A DNA stretch of 64,000 bases from Chinchilla lanigera (lineage: Eukaryota > Chordata > Mammalia > Rodentia > Chinchillidae). The stretch is taken from positions 2,687,911-2,751,910 of the forward strand of contig NW_004955402.1 of the NCBI RefSeq assembly GCF_000276665.1, in the 5' to 3' direction. The notes beneath the pieces are model-generated. The model was not told the origin of the DNA. It saw nothing but the letters and a program-made list of their open reading frames with translations, and made no database searches. Below are positions 54,048-64,000 of this stretch, one piece after another (the stretch's first letter is position 1; each line of letters opens with the position of its first letter). Position numbers and translations under genes: made by a program.

Positions 54048-54162
54048 AGGGCAGGGACTGGGGATTTAGCTCAGCTGCACAGAGCCTCCCTGGCAAGCGT
54101 GAGGTCATGAGTTCGATTCCTCATACTGGGGAAAAAAAACCAAAAAAAAAAAAAAAATATAT
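54048..54162 (+). repeat. ID-type SINE
   Basis: GGGACTGGGGATTTAGCTCA, GAGTTCGATTCCTCATACTG, then an A-rich tail. TATAGGGCAGG flanks both sides. Confidence 0.93.
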
Positions 54163-55145
54163 AGGGCAGGTTTTTGCTGGCATTGTTTTTGCGAGGCACT
54201 ATCACACTGGATCCTGCTCTGCAGTTTCCTGTCAGCAGGATTTTGCTGGCTCGGAAACAGAGGAGTAAGCCCTTGGTGCTGGGATGTGTTCAGGTGTCAG
54301 AGCGGCCAGGCGCTGTGGGTGTGTGTGGCTGGCCTCCCGACGCCTCTCCTCTCGCTCTGGGTCTGTGTCTCTCTGACTCCCTTTCTCCATGTCTCCCTTT
54401 GTCAGTCCTATCTATGTGTGGGGCTATTTATCCTCACGAGTTTTAACTTTTCTTTTTGTAAGATCTATATACATACAGTATTCTGTTCAAGTCTGAAAAA
54501 AATCATTTATATTTTTGTGAAAAAAATCATTTATATTCTGACAATTTCTTACTCTAATGATGCTTATGAATTTCCATATTTCTGAAATGTTTACCTATTT
54601 TGTCAGACCAGAAACTTAAAAGCTTTACTTTTGTTTAGTAAATTTGTTTTCTTATGTTAATACTTACACAGTATTTTTCCTAATCATTAAATTTTCCTTT
54701 ATTAATATTTTGCCTGTGTGTTTGAAGCAGTTTTTTCCTTTTATTTCTGATTTCCTCAGAAAGCTCATCAGTTTTTATTCTTTTAGTAAATATTGCACAA
54801 CCTTGGCCTCATCCTGTAAGTACTGATAGTTATATATGCAATTCTACAACCGGGAGACGTTAGTAAGGGATTATATATACTGGAAAAATTATTTAAGTTT
54901 CCAAGCAGTACTGTGCTAACTCTTGCCTTGTTTGTCTAACTTTTGCTTCATACACTTGTACAGTGTTACCTGGTCCTTAAGAGGGCAGTACAATTTGATC
55001 TTCATTTTGAATTATATGTGCCCTTTATTATCACAAAAATTATTCTTCCTGTCACACAATATTGGCTGACTTTAATTCTTTGTCTAACGTTAACACTGTA
55101 GTTCTTTTTTTTTTTTCTTTTTTTTAAAAATTTTCAAAAGCATTT

Positions 55146-55226
55146 TTGGGGCCAAGAGTTTAGATCAGTGGTGCAGTGCTTGCTTGGCAAGTGTGAAGTC
55201 TTGAGTTTAATTTCCCGTACCCTTCC
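55146..55226 (+). repeat. Diverged ID-type SINE
   Basis: TGGGGCCAAGAGTTTAGATC, then TGCTTGGCAAGTGTGAAGTC and TTCCCGTACCC. Confidence 0.75.
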
Positions 55227-56409
55227 TAAAGAAAGCATTTTTAACTGTAGCATTTTCAACTACCACAGAGAAAGTTATCACATAAACTGACCTGTTTGAA
55301 ATATGAGTTTACTGTACCTTTACTGTCATCTCCTGTTCTCAAATGTTCTAGTCTAATTTGGTACTAAAACTCCAGGTCGTTATTACTTTATTTTTTCTTT
55401 TTTAGGCATGATCTCATATTTACAGTCAATTTGATGATATTTACAACAGCTATTTAGGCGTCTCTTTTGCAGTCAGTGCTCACAGCCAAAATTTTAATTC
55501 TAAGATTTCTTTATTATTTTATTCATAATCTGGCATTACCTCAATCAATTGAATATATTTACAACTAATTTGTGTACAACAAGGCAGTAGTAATGTTGTA
55601 TTTTGAAGATGTGTTCTTTTAGTTGTCCTGCCACATGAAAGAAAATAAAGCTGTATTATGTAAAAAAAAAAGTAAAGGGTAAAACTTCCTACTTCAAACT
55701 ATAGATGTTTTCTTATTGCCTACTGGAAATTGCTGAGTTAAACATGAATGAATATGGCTTAGTTTTTATTGATGCATATGTAATAAAAAAACTAGCATCT
55801 AATTAATTACAGAACTCTTTTAAGATTTTATGAGGACATAGTCATTTCTAAGTCTAATTGGTTCTTTTTCATTAATTTTTTACTGAAGTATGTAGAGAAC
55901 CTTTTTAATCTGTACAGAGTTGACTTACTTCAACATAGAAAAGTCTCTTTGTAACATACTGAAATTGTTTAACTTCAAGCATGCCAAAAGTTTTCTAAAA
56001 TATTTTTTTTGATCTTTCTTATAAAAACTATTTGTAAATGAATTGCCTCTACCCTGCAACACCATCCAGAGTTCAGTCACCTCAATCACAAAAGCAAACA
56101 TACAAGACTCACTAACCTCAGCAGAGGACATGAAGGATTTGGTTAGCAGCTCCACCATACACAACAGAAGGACAAGGAGTCAGAAGAGCATTGTTGGCAG
56201 CCATGCCCGGGGAGAGGTTCTGTGGCATTTTTTAACATAACAAAGGAGCAGTTCAGCAATTTATGGGGCAAAACATCACAGAAGCAGGGCTAGGTACTAT
56301 GACCCCATTCACTCGAGGTATGTGCAGCAGTTTATTATCTTCCCTTTCTTGGCTGGGCAGCTAGGCATTATTCCATTAACAGCTAACTAGCATTCTTCTA
56401 AGGTACTCA

Positions 56410-56670
<261 letters not shown>

Positions 56671-56774
56671 TTAGTCCTTTCTTAGCTGTGTTATTTTGAC
56701 CACTCACTTGATAACATTACCATGATACTTCATCTTCTCTGCACCTATGACTCAGTGACTAATCATTACTTTGC

Positions 56775-56882
56775 GCGAGGTGTGGTAGCGCAAGCCTATA
56801 ATCCCAGCACTTGGGAAGCTGGGGCAGGAGGATCATTGTGCATTCGAGGCCCATGTGGGCTACATAAGCGAGTTCCTGAGAA
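56775..56882 (+). repeat. B1-type SINE
   Basis: CGAGGTGTGGTAGCGCAAGC, CCCAGCACTTGGGAAGCTGG, then GGGCTACATAAGCGAGTTCC. It is truncated at its 3' side. Confidence 0.88.
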
Positions 56883-56910
56883 GACGTTTATCCTTCACTC
56901 TTGCAGCTTT

Positions 56911-57122
56911 AACTTTTTTTTTTTTTTTTTGCCACAGTACTGGGGACTAGACCAGGGCCTCTGCACGGAGCTATATTTCCAGACATTTTTAAAAATTTTG
57001 AGACAAGGTCTTATTAAGTCACTAAGCTGCCCAGGCTGGGCTCAAACATGATCCTCCTGCCTCAGCCTCCTGGGTGCTGGTATTAAAAAGCCCTGTGCCA
57101 CTGTGCCACTATGCCCAGCTGT
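56911..57122 (-). repeat. B4-like SINE (ID+B1 composite)
   Basis: T15, then GCCACAGTACTGGGGACTAG (ID part), then TTTTGAGACAAGGTCTTATT and CCTGGGTGCTGGTATTAAAA (B1 part). It lies only about 30 bp from a B1 in the opposite orientation. Confidence 0.8.
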
Positions 57123-58947
57123 GCTCTGATTTTTTTATCGGTCTTTCACAGTTCCAATTGCATCAGTACTACAAAAAGCTCATCTAAGTCCATAAAGATC
57201 TAAGCCCATGACTGTCCCCTATGGCTAGGTCCTTCATCTACTTTGTCATGCTTTGGTATATATCATTTTTGTAAAATTTTTACCCACTCTATTTGAATGT
57301 GATGATAATCATGTGACTCACTCATTCACTGTCTTGCTTACTTTCTCAGCCATCTTCCTTGAGCTCCAACCTCAAATATCAGATTTATCCAATTCAATAC
57401 AGTATGTGTTTTTTAATATAAAAGCCTAAAATCAACAAACTCCAAATGGAGCTCAGTGAATTTGCACCTTTTATGTATTTCCATCCAGAGTGACTGGCAC
57501 TGAAAGCTACCCCGGCTCTGAAGTCAGAAACGTGGGCGTCATCACCAGTTTTCAGTTTTACTCTGCAGCACAAAGGTGGCCAACTGTTTGTTACTACCTG
57601 TGCTGCCTGCTCTGTCTTGCTGCGATGTCCCCATTTACACTAACGCTGATGTGTTCTATCACACAGGAACCAACACAATACATCTCACCCCTTACTCTCG
57701 ACCATCAGCTTCGTGAGATCAGGACTTTAAATTCCCAACACACAACTGTGTTTTCTGGTATCTAGACAATGTACCATATCATCTAAGAGCATGCTGGAAT
57801 AAATAACGTAAAAACAGATAGCTATTAACTACATTTATTACTATAGGAACAATTTAAAACATATTGTAAATCAAGAGTCCAAAGTATTTAAAAATAAAGG
57901 TTCACAATGAATCAAATAATGAAATTTCTAGATTAGTATGAAAGCACAGAATAATCTATACACTCACAGACAACAGAGAGTGTATGAAGAAAACAGTTAT
58001 TCACGAGCCCATGGTCCCAACTGTCAGTATTTTATTTCTCTTGGGTCTTCACCTTTATCACAGAGATGACTTAAAATTTTGAAGGCTCAGCTAACTTTCA
58101 AGGACTGCTGCTGGAGGACAATTACCCCGTCACCTACTGCCAAATTGCAGGCATGCACCACGGTGGAGGCGGTGAAGCCACCAGGTCATGTGGGGCTGGG
58201 TGGGGAGTGCGAGGGCAGAGGCTCCATTCAGGGATAGGTTCCAGTGCTGAACAGCACTCCCAGAGGTGGCCAGTGCCACCTACTCCTCAACTTCAGTTTT
58301 TCTGAGATTCAGTGTGGTCTGCAGGCTTAGTTTTTACATTTTTAAGGGATTACTAAAAGAAGAGGAGAATTTGGTTCTAATCAAACTAGAATTTACTACC
58401 AACATAAATATATTAGAAAGATATAGCTTCTGTGATTTTAAATGTTAATTTTCTTTTATCATACAGGAATTATAGTGAATAAAATTCATTAGTATTGAGT
58501 ATTTAGGGCCAAAGCCTGTATAACTACTGTACACAGTGAGGATGTACATAAAGCCACAGGTTTTATGAAGCACAACCACTGATAACAGAAAAGCACTCAA
58601 ATCAACAAAACAATTATCTTCTTTTCTCTCAATGAAAAACATAAAGCTGTCCTAGAAAATAAAAAAATTCGCAGCTGTGAAGATGTGAGAAAAAAAATCA
58701 TCCTGCAGATGTGCCAGAGATAATAAAAAGGAAATGTAAAAAAAAAAAGGGAGGAGGTAAAGAAGGAGAAGGAAGGAAGAGGTAGCAGAGTTGGCCTGTA
58801 AAGCATAAAATATGTACTCCGGCTTGTATAAAACAAGTTCCCCCCACTCTGTCCTGGACAGTACCTTCTCACTCCTCTGGCTTCTAAAATCTTGGTTTTC
58901 TGTATCTTCTGTTTTTGTCTTTGTGGCTCTTTATCTTTTTAAATCTC

Positions 58948-59040
58948 CCCTGGGGCTAGGGATGCAGCTCTTATGGCTAGTATGTGTTAGACCTTGGGTT
59001 TGATTCCCAGCTTCGAATTAAATTAACAAAATAAAATCTC
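58948..59040 (+). repeat. Diverged ID-type SINE
   Basis: CCTGGGGCTAGGGATGCAGC, then TTGGGTTTGATTCCCAGCTT and an AAAATAAAAT tail. Confidence 0.75.
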
Positions 59041-61106
59041 CTCTTCCATTATAGAGATTTGAGAAGATTAAGTAAAAAAACTTTCAGTTATTATAGTGAG
59101 CATTTTTATAAGGTGAAATTTTTTCAATTTTTAGACTTATTTCCTCAGACCAGAGGCCCAGAACAAGAAAGCAGAATAAGGGATCTTAATACTGCTGAAA
59201 GCTTTCTACCCACATCAGGAAGCAGCACACAAATACCGCATGACTACGACGATGAGTCAGGTGCAGATGGTTGATTCAAACATCTCTGAAAAACAATTAT
59301 CGGCACATACGAATGCTGTACTTATTCTAACATGGATTTCAGGCAACATAAAGTTGCTTAAAGAGTAACAGACAGCAAATTAGAAGTAGGCAGAAGTAAT
59401 CAGACACAAGAAAAATGATAGGCATCTAAAGCACAATTAGGAATGAGGCTACTATAAATGTGTATTATGAGTAAATATAAACAGCAAGTCAAAAACTGAC
59501 AGTAAGCCATGTTAATCTTCTCAATACTCTTAAGTAATTTAGATCTGGCTACAAACCTAGAACCACTTTATAGATGAAGCTGTCGTAACTTTTACCGAGT
59601 AAAACCCCATTCTTACATAGCGGCTCATAAGGCATAGTACAGATGTACAGAAATGAGAGTTTTTGGTAACTCTCATTTCCCTCTTTATTAGGGACAAATA
59701 AATAAGGAGAAATAGTTCTCAACAGTTCTTGAATTCTGACTCCCACCCTCTTAGGCATGTTGGCAGGAAGCAAAGCAAAGGTCGTTTGAAAACAGCATTC
59801 CAGTCTTGCTCTGCAGACTAGAAATAGTGTTTGAGTCCTGCTAAGTGTATGAGCTCAAAGGTCAGCTTCTGGAAAATATTTTGCAGCTATGTGCACATTT
59901 AGAAACTTGTACTCATAGAAACATGCCTCAGTCACAGGCCTAAATTTTAAAAATTACACTTAGAAAGCACGAAACCTACGTAATCACACTTAAAGGAAGA
60001 TCATTCACCTTTGATAAAGTATCATTAATCCTTATGTAAAAAGGGTGAAAAGTACAGCTATTATTTTAAATATTACAGCCAGAAAGTAAATTTCATTTCT
60101 GGTAAGTTCAGTGGGAACAGCAATGTACTCTCATGTTACTGAGCCTGAACCGGCAAACCTTAGGCATCCTGCCGCTCCTCAGACAGCAATCACCCATGCA
60201 TTCATTTATCTACACACTCACATCCGTACCAGATTGATTGCACACTTCCATGTGACACGCCTTTAAAGAATCAGTCACACGAAAGGACGCGACACGCCTG
60301 TTCAGATGCTACGCACAGTCACATGCAGGAAACATGATGTTAGACAAGTAAACAGTAAAAGAGAATGTAATAAATGCATTCCACTATAGTGGAGCCTCGG
60401 ATCACAAACTTAATTCTTCCAGTGATTCTGGTCACAGAATTTGATCCGTGATTCTGGTTGCAACTGAACTGAACCGTATGTAGAAATTGTCAAGGGATGA
60501 GAGGAAAGAATGCTTCAATGGTAAGCAAGACCAGTTTAGGAAAAACAGTATTTACAGATTACATTTTAATTCACTCAAAAAGTTTTCACTGATGAACATA
60601 GAAAAATGACCTAGAAACGTATGAGAAAAACGGCACTTTTAACTTTTAGTCTTAAGTATTTGGATACACTGAAATACAGGCATACAAAGGTAGCTTCTAA
60701 CCATCTTTTACCTCTACCATTTCATAACATTTTAGACTTCAAGATGTGCTTAAATGTAATGTCTTCATTTCTTCACAATGTCCCCTTTAGAGAGATGTCT
60801 TTTATTGTATAATTTTAAGACAAGGAAATTCAGAGAAGAGAAGTAACTTGTTCAATATTACATAATTAGCAAACTGGCCAGGCAAGAATTGGATTTGTGA
60901 CTATCTTCCCTCCAAATTCCACATTAGTTTCAACTAAAACAGGAGTTGGCTTTTAAAAAGACAGGTAGCACAATACTCCAAAGTCTGATAGAAGGCCCTG
61001 AAATAAAATTTCTGCCAAATTGCTTACTGAATCGGCAAATTAAACGGATTATTTTATGAAAAGGTAACGCTAAATCTGTGAATGAACAGTCAGAAAGTAG
61101 AGAAAG

Positions 61107-61640
<534 letters not shown>

Positions 61641-61675
61641 AGATTTATGTGTGACATGTCAACTCTAAATTGAGT

Positions 61676-61869
61676 CTAGCCAGGTGTGGTGGCACGTGCC
61701 TGTATCCCAGCATTCAGGAGGCTGAGGCAGGAGGATCATTGCAAGTTCAAGGCCAGCCTAGGCTACAAANNNNNNNNNNNNNNNNNNNNNNNNNNNNNNN
61801 NNNNNNNNNNNNNNNNNNNNNNNNNNNNNNNNNNNNNNNNNNNNNNNNNNNNNNNNNNNNNNNNNNNNN
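61676..61869 (+). repeat. B1-type SINE, cut by an assembly gap
   Basis: TCTAGCCAGGTGTGGTGGCA, then CCCAGCATTCAGGAGGCTGA, then GCCTAGGCTACAAA running into 100 N (61770-61869). The gap hides the end of the element and its A-rich tail. Confidence 0.9.
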
Positions 61870-61911
61870 AATTTAAAAAAAATAAATTGAGTCTAAATTG
61901 CACTAATTCAA

Positions 61912-62052
61912 CTGGGCGTGGTACTGCACACCTGTAATCCCAGCACTTGGGAGGCTGAGGCAGGAGGACTGTTGTGAGTTTGAGGCCAGCCTGGACTACA
62001 CAGTGAGTTCAAGGGCAGCCTGGACTACAAAGTGAGGCTCTGTCTCAAAAAA
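61912..62052 (+). repeat. B1-type SINE
   Basis: ACTGGGCGTGGTACTGCACA, CCCAGCACTTGGGAGGCTGA, then GTGAGGCTCTGTCTCAAAAA. Confidence 0.93.
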
Positions 62053-62299
62053 ATTGTCCTTAAGAGATAGGCTTTCCTATACAAGCCTATGTGTCCACAT
62101 CAATTCTAAATCACACACGCATGAAAGAAGAAAAGGAGCAATGAAACCGCTACCTAAGAGCACCAATCTGACAGAAGAAACGCTCTATCACTCCTAATTA
62201 TGGGAATTCACATTAAAATAAAATTTAAACTTGTCAGATAATTAAGTTGATAATATCCAGTCCAGGGAAGATAGGAGAACAAGGGCTCCTTCATATACT

Positions 62300-62400
62300 T
62301 TCCCTTTCTTCAGATAGGGTCTTGCTATGCTACCCAAGCTCTCCTGCCTCAATCTTGAGTAGCTAGGACTAGAGGTCCTGGTCATTGCTCTGAGCTCTTT
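62300..62400 (-). repeat. Truncated B1-type SINE
   Basis: TTCAGATAGGGTCTTGCTAT, then CAATCTTGAGTAGCTAGGAC. The copy is short and diverged. Confidence 0.65.
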
Positions 62401-63240
62401 CATGTATTCTTAGTGCAAGTAAAAACCAAACAGAGGATTTTTTGGAGGAGCAGTCTGTTTTTATTTCAAAAATTTTAAACATGCGTCTCATCTGACAGAA
62501 CAATTTCAATTCAACTGGAATAGTTCTACAACTGCCCACAAATATATGATGTTCACTACAGAACTGCTTATGGAAAGTTACACTGTATTATGCAGCTGTG
62601 AAAAACGAAGCAGACATACCCACATACAGTGAGAGATGTGCCCGTAAGACATTACAGGTAGGTTGCAGGATTATAGACCAATAGAGATAGAGTAATTTCC
62701 CTTTTAAAAAGCCTATATATAACTAAATATTGAAAGGCTAACCACCAAATTATCAATAACATTTCTGAGGGAGAGAAAAAACGCAGAGGGATGGGAAGGT
62801 GGGGTACTATATTATGTGAAATTAAGGGAACTTTCTACACTGTTCTCTGTAATGTTAGTTTCTATTGTTGTTTCAACATCTGATAAGAAGAATGTACTAG
62901 TATGCAATTTAAAAAATTAAAATTACTACTGCTTTCTTATAATCTTCATATTCAAGTTAATAAACATTGACGTATGAATGAGTTACACCCTAAAAACATT
63001 GTATACTCAAATTTGTTCAGAATACAATGTAAGTCAGACAAAGAATTATACAATGTCAACTAAAAAGTAAATTTAATATGCAAAAATCTGAGGGAGTACT
63101 GACATGGAAAAGTAGTGGAGATCAGAGTTTCTCCACATGCTCTAAAATTTTTGAAATAAAATATACTTTTAGAGTTTTCATTTCTGCAAAGGAACAATAG
63201 AATATGTATTAAATTATAATCAGGACCTATTTTGATATTA

Positions 63241-64000
<760 letters not shown>

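Noticed and set aside
56043..56240. Plus-strand 65-codon frame and a minus-strand frame near a GAG|GTTAGT donor-like site
   Set aside because: There is no partner acceptor in a compatible position and no similarity to ANKRD12. The ankyrin exon and the giant exon already join in phase without it.

Overview
This window is mammalian nuclear DNA, almost certainly from a rodent. It is AT-rich and has spliced exons. It carries many 7SL-derived B1-type SINEs and many tRNA-derived ID-type SINEs, plus ID+B1 composites (B4-like), decayed L1 elements and a class II endogenous retrovirus. The ID family here has a recognisable body (GGGGCTGGGGATTTAGCTCAG...GGTACCGGAGAAAAACC), and many copies still have clean target-site duplications, so it was recently active. 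From memory this looks like a castorimorph (beaver-like) ID family, but the species cannot be fixed from the window alone.

The only real protein-coding gene I can support is the 3' three-quarters of ANKRD12 (ankyrin repeat domain 12, also called ANCO-2 or GAC-1), on the minus strand. Eight coding exons are present, in transcription order: 63476-63276, 61428-61286, 56646-56499, 34956-30284 (4,673 bp), 27681-27583, 22743-22600, 21042-20947 and 20134-19949 (stop codon TAG). Every splice junction has GT/AG ends and all phases join without conflict. The exons encode about 1,896 residues: three ankyrin repeats plus a partial fourth, a very long Lys/Glu-rich charged region, and the conserved C-terminal region. 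Human ANKRD12 is about 2,062 residues, so roughly the first 165 residues lie beyond the right edge. A SINE-free, AT-rich 3' UTR of about 2.6 kb runs to tandem AATAAA signals near 17.36-17.40 kb.

Layout. 1-1.4 kb: ID SINEs and unclassified sequence. 1.4-10.5 kb: a minus-strand L1, split by a roughly 6.7-kb degenerate endogenous retrovirus (5' LTR, tRNA-Lys3-like primer site, gag, dUTPase/protease, reverse transcriptase, RNase H, truncated integrase, no env or 3' LTR). Later elements are nested inside both. 10.5-12.6 kb: unclassified. 12.7-14.1 kb: a CpG-rich stretch containing a 370-bp assembly gap. 14.4-17.3 kb: an old L1M-like element and SINEs. 17.3-63.5 kb: ANKRD12. 63.5-64 kb: the next upstream intron.

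The best hunting targets are: a 162-bp, about 96% identical inverted repeat in an ANKRD12 intron; a roughly 100-bp direct duplication in the 21.5-kb intron; a broken coding-like tract at 42.6-43.3 kb that may be an unidentified retrocopy; the gap-broken CpG island; and the L1/retrovirus/SINE nest. I found no convincing new biological system. The window is mostly one conserved gene in a repeat-rich landscape.
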